Shown one piece after another: positions 10,361-21,420 of a DNA stretch of 64,000 nt (position 1 is its first letter; the number at the start of each line of letters is the position of its first letter). The notes under the pieces were generated by a model, which saw only the letters and a program-made list of their open reading frames with translations, was not told where the DNA came from and made no database searches. The stretch covers positions 64,045,501 through 64,109,500 of the forward strand of contig NC_092520.1 in NCBI RefSeq assembly GCF_037038585.1, in the 5' to 3' direction. The DNA comes from Patagioenas fasciata (lineage: Eukaryota > Chordata > Aves > Columbiformes > Columbidae). Made by a program: the position numbers and the translations under genes.

Positions 10361-13300
10361 GCACACACTTATGAACTGTTGTCTTTCTTGGGCTAAAACA
10401 TCAATTCTGCAAAAGCTTTGGAGGAATCTGTTGTCTTTTGGTAATTTTAGTAAAAATCTGTTCAAGTCTGTCATGTGTAATCCCAGTGACTCTTTGGCTC
10501 AATGAAACAAGCTGCATTTTGTGCTTTAACGGGAAAGCTGTGAGGTTTCTTTCAGCCTTTACCTTTAAAAACATATATTTCCAATCTGCATTATTCTATT
10601 TCCTTTTTCTTTGTTCGTTCATTAATAGCAGAAGCTTGGCAGCTCTGTTATGGAAAATAGAAAGTCACTTTACCTTATTTTCATTTTTTTTAAATTGTCA
10701 CTTTGATTGACAATGTTTCAGCAATGCCAAATATTTTCTAGCTAAAATACCATGTGTTTTGATGCTGAACTGTAAATAACTTCTGTGTTTTCATCCCTTT
10801 TTAAGAAATATTTTTCTTTTTCTCTTTGCTTCTGACTGATGGTTTTTTACTTCCCTTTCACATCAGTCACAAGATTGGCCCATCAGCCTCGTGATGAGAT
10901 TTCTACCCTTTGCTGTGCTTGAGGAAAGCCAAAGTGGTACTTCTGTCTGGGGAAGCCTCTCTGGGGATTCATCATTCTCCTGTTCCTCAATGGGCTTAGC
11001 TGCTGCTGGACTGGCCTGGGCTTTTAGGAAACTGATCACCAGCAAACTGCTGCCTTTGTCACATGTCGGGCTCGTCTTCTATGTAAAACAAAGAAAGGGA
11101 TCTTGCTGTTGCAATATTTCAATCTCACCGGAGAAGTTACCTTGGGAACTGCCCATCTCTCCCCGCGGTGTAATGACTGGGCTGTAAGTTAGCCTTGGTT
11201 AGCGCTGGCCCTGTCACCTCCATGTGTAGCACTCCCCTTGGCATATGTATCCCTTGTTCTGGGGAGCATGGAGTCGAGACGGCAGCTCCTTAACTTGGAG
11301 TTGATTTGGCCTCATCGTATCATGGGGACCTCTGCCATTCATGCCAGAGGGGCAGGACACACAGCCCACAGTACTTAGTCATGGTACAGTAAAGTGCTTC
11401 TGAGACTAATTAAGTATTTTTAACAGAATTTGAAATGGAATTAAAAACATCCTGAGAGTGGCTTAAAGGATTAACGTCAGGTTCAAGAAATAGAAACCTT
11501 GTTTTACACTGGATAACTTTTCCTTTTTAAATCTATCAGAAAACCTGTCACACTTACAGGACTTGCTACAATAGTTATATTTGTACCAAATGGTACAATT
11601 CATTCATGTTTCCCTCTTGTATGCAGCGAGAGTCTCACTGTTTTTCCTCATCCTTGCAGAAGTGTATGAGAAATAAAACAGCCCTAAATGCACTGGCGAA
11701 CAGCGATGGGCCACTTCTTGAAGGAAATCTTTCAGCTTCCGAGCCATAATTAGATCAAAGCTAGGTAACAGTACTGTATGTGGTGCCAGTTTGGATTAAT
11801 TTGTATTGGTGAACTGTGCTATTTGCAAATCAACTGTTTCCTCCAGAGTTTTTGATGTACTTTATCAATATTGATAGAAAATCATTATGTTTTACTTGGA
11901 GAACCTAGTTTTTGCAAGAGGTATTCCATGTCACAGGTAAGATCTTTTTGTCTCAGACACTTATTTGTGAAAGGCAAAACAATGAATTAATATACCCATA
12001 TTAAAGTCCTATAAATACATTGTGTTACGTGTAGGTGTTGTAAGACCTCTATAAGAACCGCAGTCATTATTGTGGAGTGTAGTCACGTTACACCATGGTA
12101 TAGAATACATAAAGTCAGAAGTAATTCTCACACATAAGCAGTTTATCCATCATCTCTGATGCTCTTGAAGACATATATAGACCAAATGCAGATGGTAAAA
12201 CAGGAAGATAAGCATACAAAAGGAAGTGAGTTACTTGTGAATAGGACCTTGGGCCAGGAGACTGGGGGTGTGTGTCTGACAGTATGTACCACAGCAACAT
12301 GTTCTGTATGGACCAGCGCATCGCTGCTTTGGTGCCTCAGGTCAAGAGAGGAGCACAGTCGTCTTGCCAAATACCTGTGGCAGCAGCACAGGTGTTGAGC
12401 TCCTATACTCTCCAAACATTAGGGCGGCAGAATGAAGTTCTCTGCTTTACTTCATGCCCTTGCCACGCCACTGATCACACATAAGTAAGGAGATACAGTT
12501 TTTACTGGTATATTCCCACCTGGGTGCCCTATCTGCTCCACTCCTTTCATGCTCTCCTGACCCCAAAAGCAGCATGTGAGGAATTAAATGAAAGTGCAAA
12601 GTACTAAAATGTGAAGAGGACAAATGCAATGTAATGTGCTGGTGTGGGCTGTAGGGCTCAAAAGTAGTTAAGGGGTTGATTTGCTTTTAATAACTGCTAT
12701 CTTGAGTAGCTTCAGGCATGGCAGATTGAAGGTGCTTGCCTTGGAGCTCTGTGTAGAAGAAAAGATTATTTTATATTTAGAAATATATATGGTAACTAAA
12801 ATACTTTCTAGCTGGAAGAACAGAAAAAATAGTTACCACACAGTGTAAGACTACTTCCTCTGAGTCTGCTCATCTGTCACCTGATTATCTACATTTTTCT
12901 GTATTAATGTTGGTATTTGGTCTATATGTGTGTTTAAAAGAATCCAGGCCTCACTGTTAGTGAGCAATTTGGTACAGCCTGCTGACTCTTCCAAGACTAA
13001 CTGTTGTAAGAGAGCTTTCTGATTGCTCTTGGTTATGCAAGAGTAGTGTTTCAAGCTTATGATTGACATTAAAACTGGAATATAAAATCTCAGTGAAACT
13101 CCTATGAGCTATATAATTAATATTTATTTTGTGATTTTTGTCCTCCTTAATACTGTGTGGATATTAACAGGGAGGGAAGAAGGGGATGACGAAGAATGGA
13201 GGATTAACTGGCTTATATAGTATTAATGGGGAGAGTGATTTCTAACATTGATTTGAGTTATGCTTAAATATATTTATATCTTAACCATCACATAAACTCC

Positions 13301-13994
13301 ATACCTTATACCTGGCCAATTCTGCCAGGGTGTGGCGTGATCATGTTGTACAGATAAATTTTAATGGACAGTTAGACCAAGACAGTATTGAGATGTGTAG
13401 TATAAGTTGCCTGTGTAGATACTACATGTAACCTAAGCGCTTAAAGTCCAAAATCAGATATTGCTTAGAAGTACGAAGTAAGTGCATTATACCTCTGGAA
13501 CTTTGCTCTGTACTTCCATAGCCAGGGAATTCTTTACACTCAGTTTGTGCTAACAGAGGAAAGTACTTGAATCTGTTCTGTCTTTAAATTCCCTGTAAGA
13601 AAAGTTCAGAGATAAAAGGATGTACCAGGAGAGATTGCAAAATGAAATATAAACCTGATTTTAAATGATTCAACTTGAAAGCAGTCCACTGTGTCCTCAA
13701 CTATTTTCTAAAGAGCCCATTATCAGATTTAGAGATTGTATGTAAAACCATGCCTGGTTCTGTAGGTCTTAATATAAAACTAATCATGTTGAAAAGTGGT
13801 TGATTGCTCAGTGACATGAGAGGTTATACCTTTACATGAAACAAATAGCCAGAGTGGTGATCTAGTGAAAGGTATTATTATACCAAGGGCACAATTGCTC
13901 TATGAAAGAAAACAACTGTAGACTTCTAGTGCCAAAATAATGTATTTACTGTGTATTTGTGGTATTTTTTTCTTTTTTTTTTTCCGTTGAACAG

Positions 13995-14252
13995 AATGCA
14001 TCAAGGCACTGTCAGGAGCACATCTCAGAATTCACACCTCTTGCCTGTCTGAAAAGCCCAGGATACAGGAGCAGTGACTGCAGCCATTCCCCAGCAAGAA
14101 GGTCTAATTCTCATTCTAAAAAAATGATGTTTACGCACTGGAGAGGCATTGATTATTCAGTACTTCCATCTGTCTTTGGCTATTCAAATAAGCAGGGCCG
14201 TTCCAGGGCAGGCTACCGCTACAGTGGGTCAGGTTTGGAAACGTCTGTTTGA
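13995..14252 (+). CDS. ATP11B: ATP11B alternative terminal exon B: 85-residue tail ending ETSV (predicted)
   Basis: A strong pyrimidine tract (13967-13985) and acceptor (ttgaacag) precede an open frame in phase 0, matching the donor at 7006. It encodes NASRHCQEHISEFTPLACLK, then SPGYRSSDCSHSPARRSNSH and further residues to TGA at 14250-14252. The tail is rich in Ser, Arg and Tyr, with a basic cluster (PARRSNSHSKK) and a C-terminal ETSV, which matches a class I PDZ ligand (T at -2, V at 0). The EFTPLA motif resembles alternative tails of ATP11-family proteins as I remember them, unverified. Splicing to this exon would skip exon A. No transcript evidence is available here. An intronic open frame is the alternative reading. 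Confidence 0.68.
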   Translation, partial: NASRHCQEHISEFTPLACLKSPGYRSSDCSHSPARRSNSHSKKMMFTHWRGIDYSVLPSVFGYSNKQGRSRAGYRYSGSGLETSV

Positions 14253-17200
14253 CAGAACACCAAGTCAAGCCTTTAAAAACTGTATTTTTGTTGATTTCTT
14301 TTTTCAGGAAACAAACATGTCACAGAAATATATTAAACTGTACGTGGCTTTTGCTGTCTGAGGTAATGTTCAGACAAACAGGATCAAGAGCTAGAAGTAT
14401 GAACCCTTCCAGGCCGATAGGCCTCTTTTTATGTTTTGAACTACTGGAGCAATGAACAATCTGCACAGTCTGGTACTGTGAGACCGGTAGCACTAAAAAT
14501 TCTCTTCATCCTGTGTCAAGACTTTTGTGCATTTACTGCTTCTGTCATCTTTAGTAATTTTCTTTGTTACTTGAACTGTATAGTTTCAGTCAGTGACCTA
14601 CATTTTGAGATCAACAGTTTTAATTTTCAGCCAGAAGCAATGACCTCAGTTATCTCCAATGAAAGTCTCCTAAAGCATATTTAACAAGTGCTGTTTCTGA
14701 TTTTCCTCTGTCCTTTTTCTTTCTTTGCTCTTTCTGTAGAACAAACTGGTGTTTCCTCTGTGCAAATCTGCTTTCAAGAAACACTCTCTAATGTTCACTT
14801 CCTTGTAAGTGGCCAAATCAGGGCTATGTCTGGTTTTCAGTTAGTTTTCCCCCCTAGCAAGATAGGCAAAGCTACCCCTGTGTAGAGAGTGTACATGCTA
14901 CATGAAGTCAAGTTGGCTGTTAAATAGGTGAATATCATCAATGTTGATATCTACTCAAAAACTGAATGTAAGCATTTTGCCTAAAAGGTTTTTGTGAATT
15001 TCTCAAAGATGCAGGTTACCCAGTGTTCCTACTTCCTCACCCTGTGACTGTAAAATACACATAGCAGAAAGTTATTATATATTAAGCTTTTTTTTGACAC
15101 ATTTTTTTTCCTTAAAAGAACAAAAGCTGGTTTTCCAAATAAGCGTTTTTCACTATCTGAATTCATCCTCTTAATTTTGATATTTTTGTGCATGTGTCTC
15201 TGGTTAAATACTGGCTAATCGGCTTGGTAGGTGTATTAGAAAGCACGCAGCTAGTAACTTCTGCAAGCAAACCACGAGGTGGCACACGGCTGTTTACTAA
15301 TAGTTGAACCGTAGTGGTGATAGGGGAACTAGTTTGCAAGGATTCTGTTTGAATTACTTTAAGAATGACAGCCAACTTGCACTTCTGTTTTCTCTGCTAC
15401 GTTTATGTTACCTTGCACTAATTCAACTATTAGCTGTGTCCTTGTTTCTTTAGTCCAGTGTTTTATTTTGGGGTGCAAAAATATCTGAAGGAGCAATCTG
15501 ATTTCAGTGCATTTTCAGCCTGGTGGTTAGAACTGGTTAATAACTGTAGTCACTAAATACCTCTGGGAGTACATTAGCTAAAAATTTCTTTCAATGTGAA
15601 AACAATATATATGGAGTCAGAGCTGCAGCCTTTATTTGAAGACCTGACCAAGACATTGTTAGTTGTCTTTCAAATGGACTAGGGTGGCAGAGAAAAGTTA
15701 TTTCCCTTTTTGTATTAAAAAAAAACACAAAAACCAGAAAAACAGAGGCAAAATAGTTCACTAACTAATTGACTTTTTAATAAAAGAACTTCCTAGGCAA
15801 TGTTCCTCACAATATTCTGGGTGATTTTCACATTAAACAAGCAGTGAAATATTAAAATGCCCTGGGACAAGCGGAGATTGTAAAGTAAAATTTTCAGTAT
15901 ACCAAAGATAAGAGAATTTTAGAAAGTCTAAAGCTGAGCACCACAGATGAAGGTATTCTTACCATTTAACATGTAGCACTTTTAAGTTTCAAAGAATGTC
16001 CTTATAGCAGTCACATTTTGAAATACATACATACGGGTGTGGGTGTGTGTACATATACTTGCCATTGCAGACTTGAATGTTGGTCAGTTAGAACCGTCCC
16101 CTACATAAAACACTGGTGTATATATTTTTAAAAAGTTAATATGGGTATAAATTTTATAGCAGTAGCGGTGACAAATTTCTTGTGTGTAGTTAAAAAATTA
16201 TTTGTAATGTATTTTTTAGAAATCTTAAAATTGCCTTTGCACTGAAATATTTTTCATACCGTAGCTATTTATAAATCTGTTTTAGGCATACATTTGTTAA
16301 CACACCATTTCTATTTTTTTTAAATATATGTTTTGAAGGCTTTTTTTATACCTATGAGTTTTGGCCACTTAAATTTAGCTTAGAGTGGAGTTGTGGCTGA
16401 ATGTTAAAATTCTAATGAATGTCAAATTAGAAATATAGGTCTATTCCTCTGTCAGTCTCACCCAAACTACTAATGTTTTGTTGGTATTTGTGACAGCGGT
16501 GATTAGAATGCTATACTTTCAGTGCTATATTTTTACTGCTAGGTTTTTACTCTATAAAGCCTCCTGCGTTTTTACTTTCCCGAGTTCCATCTTTTGGCCT
16601 TAAATAAGGAGATTTTTGCTTGATGTTTTTGAAAATGCTGCATTCCTGTTCTGCCTACTAACAAAGCAGTTCATTGCAAACTTCATGTAGCCTTGCACTT
16701 AGAAATTACCTTCAACGTTATTCAAGCTGAAACACCTTATAAGTGCTTGAGAAATTTTAGTTCAACATCTCATTTTCTGGAGGAGAAAGAATGCTTGAAT
16801 TTAAGTGGAAGTTTCTGCTTTGATTTAGCAATACTTTTACCTTAAAAGTTGGTACTGTTTGTTTGTTCAAATTGACTGTTTAATGAAAAAAAACCCATAA
16901 CATCAACTCAGTTTCACTCGATGTGCTTTTGCTTCAGTCCCTTTTACTATTGCCACGCAGACCTAGTCCACTGCAGCAGGTGTTAACTTGGAGTTCTGCT
17001 GCAAATGGATCAGACAATACAAAGATGAAGAAGTAGAAGTTAGACCACAATGAATTAGAATATTTTATTATGGAGGGGACACCGAAAGGAGACAGATTTT
17101 TATGTACTAAAGAAAAAAAAAAAAACAAACAGGACAGGGAAAAGTGTAAAAATCTCTAACTTCCTAACTTGCCTTGTTTAAATTGTTGCAGCTTTAACAG

Positions 17201-19423
17201 CATAGTGTCTCCATAACTGCTTCTATAAATGTCTTGAAACTGGTAAGCGCTAACCAAATGTATGTGAAGACTTTGAAAGTATTTTGAGCTTTCTGGCCAC
17301 TGAAGTTCATATATTCCTGCAGTGGCTTGTGGCAAAAGATCTTTTTTGTTTTACCATGTACAATAATTGTTTGTTCAGCCACTTAATGTAAAAGCTTACA
17401 GTTTACTTTCTTGCTTGCATTAGCCTGTTTGTCTTGACCCAACTGGCTTGCAAATATAAAAGGAAAAACTGCTGAATTGAGCAACTGCACTACTTTTCTT
17501 TTGGAAGCCAGTGGGATCGTTGTGCTCATGCTACTGTCTCTGTTTAAAAGCTTTAATGGAAATTTGTGAAAGTATTATGAAAGTGAAAAAGTATGTGATT
17601 CTACTTTGCAAGAATAATCTAAAAATCTGTCCATATAGCTTTAATTTTTTACCTTATGAAAATTCACAGAATTTAAATCTGCTTTGTCTCTGACATAAGT
17701 TCTGTGTGATGTACACATTGCTTTTTGAATGTCATTTCACGATCTAATGTAAAGTAGAATCTGCGAAAGGTTCTGTGTGGGGGCTGGGGGGTAGTTATCT
17801 GTGCATTAAACATTAAAGACGTCTGTAGTCATCAGCACCAAATACTGATGCTTTCTTTTAATTGTACAATTATAGGTGCATTTATTTGAAAATAAATCAG
17901 CCTTCCAATCTAATGTTTAGATTTTCCTATACCACTTCATTTATTTGATTTGAAGAGTCAGTGTGTGAATACATTACTGTAAAGTTTCTTTTCAGTACTA
18001 CTTTTAACTCTAATTTCTGTAGATAACCAAATGTAACTTGTTTATATTCAGTCACATTTTGGATCCTAATGTAGAATATAGAAGCAGGAGACATGAATCT
18101 GCTTGCAATAAATATAAACATTCAAGACCGTTTCAAGTTTGTTCACAAATAATTAAAATAATTCTAGTATGGATAAGAGATGGTTTCATATTAGTCAGTA
18201 ATAAAATGTCAGTAGAGAACAGAAAATGGAATGAGTGTTTGGTTCTGTTACGAAGCATGCTTTTAGTCACATTAATTTTCAGAGCATATGTAGCCAGCTA
18301 AAAAAGCAAGCTAACAAATGGGAAATTTGGAGAAGGCTAAAACATGAACAGGGGGTGGGGTTTGGTGCAAAGCCAACAGGAATTGGTACCTGGCCAGGAG
18401 AGCTTTGTTCCCCCCGCAAAGGTTGGGTAAGTGCTGAAGTTCTTTGCAAACTAAACCTGTAAGCCGCGCATGAGAAGATCTGTATTTCCTTATGGTTCTG
18501 CTGCACGGGGTACCCAGAGCTATTTCTCCTTTCTTTTGTAATGTTGGTAATTTAAAGAAACGGAGTTAAAAGTGAAAATAATTTGCTTTGCCATCCAAAT
18601 TGGTAGCAGTGTTTACAGATTCTTACAAAAGAGACTGAGTGCACAGAAATACCATCATTTTCTTTCATTTGGCATTACAATATTATGGGACTTTCTATCT
18701 CTGAAAACCCATCACAGGCGATACGGTGCATCGAGGCAGTCGGGCTGAAGTGTCCTGGAAAGCCCCCGCAAAGCAGGTCAGAGCGGCAGCTCGGGTGCCG
18801 TCCTCTTCCACGCTGAGGCTACGTAGAATCCATAGGCACTTTGTTTGTATATTCATTTTGCACTTACTCTTATAAAGATTTCAGAGTAACAGATTTTTGT
18901 ATTTATATGACAATACAAGCATATTGCACCTATGTCCTTTCTTTGTACGTCAAGAAATTTTGTGTTTCGACTGAATGAGCTTCTGGAGAAGACCGTTTGA
19001 GGGGAAGAGGTAAATACGGAAGATGATTTTCCCTTTTTTCAGGCCATGAATTAAAAACGTGTACATTGCTATTAGATAGGAATATTAAATTGAAAATGTG
19101 TTGGAAAAAACATGAAGATGCATCTGAATTTCAGGAGGAACACAGTAGTACGAGGAACAAAATACATCGTAAGTACACAACTTTTTATTTTGCATGTAAA
19201 AATATGTTTACTTATTTAAGGATAAAAGGATAGAAAGTGGTGTCTGAACAGTATTCTTAATAGAATACCTTGTTTTCCTTTAGCTTCTTTAGCTTCCTTT
19301 ATGCTCTTTTAGTAAGTTACATTGTAGATTTAATTGGAAACTGTTTCCTATAGTCTACAATGAGACTACATTTTTTTTTCTGCAATATATGCCATACTGC
19401 TGTATAAAATCCTGAAGTTAATC
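14253..19423 (+). other. Probable long 3' UTR of ATP11B form B, then intergenic
   Basis: AT-rich sequence without recognised repeats down to about 18.2 kb, with ATTTA and TTTTAAAT-type stretches common in long 3' UTRs, then candidate poly(A) signals. A small GC-rich patch with several CpGs lies at about 18715-18835. Beyond it nothing is identifiable up to the CR1 at 19424. Confidence 0.4.
17891..18205 (+). terminator. Candidate poly(A) signals for the long-tail ATP11B transcript
   Basis: Three AATAAA hexamers at 17891-17896, 18107-18112 and 18200-18205 follow an AT-rich, largely repeat-free stretch from 14253. This stretch could be a 3.6-4 kb 3' UTR for exon B. The link is by position only. 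Confidence 0.35.
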
Positions 19424-20056
19424 AGAATCACAGAATGTCATCCCTCAGTCTCCTCCAAGCTAAAGAGACCCAGCTCCCTCAGCCTTTCCTCATAAGGGAG
19501 ATGTTCCCTGTCCTTCTTGAACTGAGGGGCCCGGAACTGGACACAATATTCCAGGTGTGGTCTCACCAGGGCAGAACAGAGGGGCAGGAGAACCTTTCTC
19601 AACCTGCTAACCACCCCCCTTCTAATACACCCCAGGATGCCATTGGCCTTTCTGGCTGCAAGGGCACAGTGCTGGCTCATGGTCATCCTGCTGTCCACCA
19701 GGACCCCCAGGTCCCTTTCCCCTACGCTGCTAACAGGTCATTCCCCAACTTATACTGGAACTTGGGGTTGCTCCTGTCCAGATGCAAGACTCTACACTTG
19801 CCCTTGTTCTATTTCATTAATTTTTTCCCCACCCATCTCTCCAGCCTGTCCAGGTCTCTCTGGATGGCAGCACAGCCTTCTGGCGTGTCAGCCACTCCTT
19901 CCAGCTTGGTGTCATCAGCAAACTTGCTGGTATTACACTCTACTGCCTCATCCAAGTCATTGATGAATATATTGAATAGTACTGGTCCCAGTACTGATCC
20001 TTGAGGCACTCCACTAGATACAGGCCTCCAACTGGACTCTGCCCCATTAACCACAT
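19424..20056 (-). mobile_element. CR1 LINE fragment with reverse transcriptase remnants
   Basis: On the minus strand two pieces of the CR1 reverse transcriptase are legible. One piece (20054 to about 19809) has [20 protein letters not shown] and the catalytic box as FADDTKLEG. The second (19698 to about 19438) has [20 protein letters not shown]. The two are in different frames, so at least one frameshift separates them and the copy is dead. The terminal ATTCTATG repeats are reduced to agaatcacagaatg at 19424-19438. Confidence 0.92.
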
Positions 20057-21239
20057 GTTGGAGACAGACTCAAGTTTCTTGGTTTTGTTTTCTGGGTATT
20101 CAGATTTCCTCAGGTGATGCTTTTCAGGAATTTTAAAATGGTATTTGACCGTTCTAATAAAGCTTTGCTGTTGTGTGCTTCCATTACACATACTTACAGG
20201 TCTTTTAATTCTAATTTCATTCAAATGCTAAACAAAAATCACAGCTATTAAAAGGCTTTATTTGCACGGTGAAATGATAGGACAGGGCTAAAACCAAATA
20301 CAGCCATTAACTCATTTTGTTACACAGAACAGTTTATCTGATGCCTAATGTTGCCTAGCTAGGTTTAGATGTGTGTATCAGAAAATGACAGTGTGTGATA
20401 AGTTCTTTTTAACTGGTGAGTCTACAGTAAATTAATAACAGAGACTGTTAATAATTTATTTTCCATTTAAAGGAGACAAATAGGAGGAGTATTCAATTTT
20501 AAATTACTAAAAGCTTTGTTGTTGTTTTCCATTATTCATTTTGATTAAGAAATCTCATGGTCCATTAAGCTTTTAAAAATACATACGGTGCAGTGTCCTG
20601 CCAGCTTCAGAGGCTCCCTGTTCAGTTTGTATCAGGAAGAACTGTTAATATCCAGTCTCCTTATTTAACGTGGGAAAAGCTGGTGTGCCACTAATTGTGG
20701 CACACTAATTGTTGTTCAAAACCACACATCAACACTTACCTTGAGATTTTAAACATACTTTGTAAAGATACTTCACACCGAAATGTTAACCAAATTCAAA
20801 AGCTTGATCTTGCAATCTAATAAACAGTTTTAGAAAAGAAGGAGAACAAATCCTGGTCCAAGGTTCAAGACCATCAAGTGGTATTCTGGCTTTTATTTCA
20901 GAAAATACTGCCAACAAAGTCACTAGCCTAGAAAAGTATTCTTCTAGGAAGTGCTGAGCAGCTTGCTTCAAATATGATTTTAAACTGTACAGCTAGAGAA
21001 AGTTGTCAATATTAATTAGGTTGAAGTCTAACTGTTTATTCCCAGCTGTGAGGACATACCACGTTCTCTTTTATTCTGTTAAAATTATAGCCCAGAAAGA
21101 AAGACCTCATCTCCTAAGGGATTTCAGGCACAAGACCACTAAGCTTAATGCTGATGCCGTGATGCAGCTCAGTAACAGATAGGATTCACCTGGCTTTTAA
21201 GTGACTGTTCCTAGAAAGCCCAAATTATGTATTACGGTT

Positions 21240-21420
21240 TCCCAAGAGCTGTGCATCATTGTACTGAAAAGAACTGTCTGGGATGGAACCATCCATGGTG
21301 AGTAGCCCAAAACTGCACACCGTACTTGAGTGCTGCAGTGTGGGCAGTCTGATGTGCTGACTGGGGGATAACCAAAGAGTTTGGGGGAATTTGGAGAACA
21401 GCAACTGCTTTGACTGCCAG
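21240..21420 (-). mobile_element. CR1 LINE relic (short)
   Basis: The minus-strand translation contains LKYGVQFWATHH, which matches the CR1 motif LEYCVQFWAP at the end of the reverse transcriptase region. The DNA stretch aaaactgcacaccgtacttg is the usual antisense form of that motif. Boundaries are approximate. Confidence 0.55.

Larger units (their letters stand above)
9020..13994 (+). other. 3' UTR of exon A form, then intron leading to exon B
   Basis: From 9020 to about 10.03 kb this is the likely 3' UTR of the short-tail transcript. The rest would be intron for a transcript using exon B. It contains the TA/CA microsatellite at 10257-10360. No coding exon is recognised; the open frames at 10891-11187 and 12115-12484 show no family motif. 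Confidence 0.5.

Noticed and set aside
9953-10474. 173-codon minus-strand frame with Tyr/Ile/His repeats
   Set aside because: It is produced by the TA/CA microsatellite and flanks; low-complexity artefact.
14725-14808. Second copy of the ATP11B SVEQ tail motif (ALSVEQTGVSS)
   Set aside because: Only four residues match the true tail at 8942 and the rest diverges at once, so it is coincidence. The true tail is clear at 8942-9019.
19435-20004. 189-codon plus-strand frame
   Set aside because: It is the antisense of a CR1 reverse transcriptase fragment.
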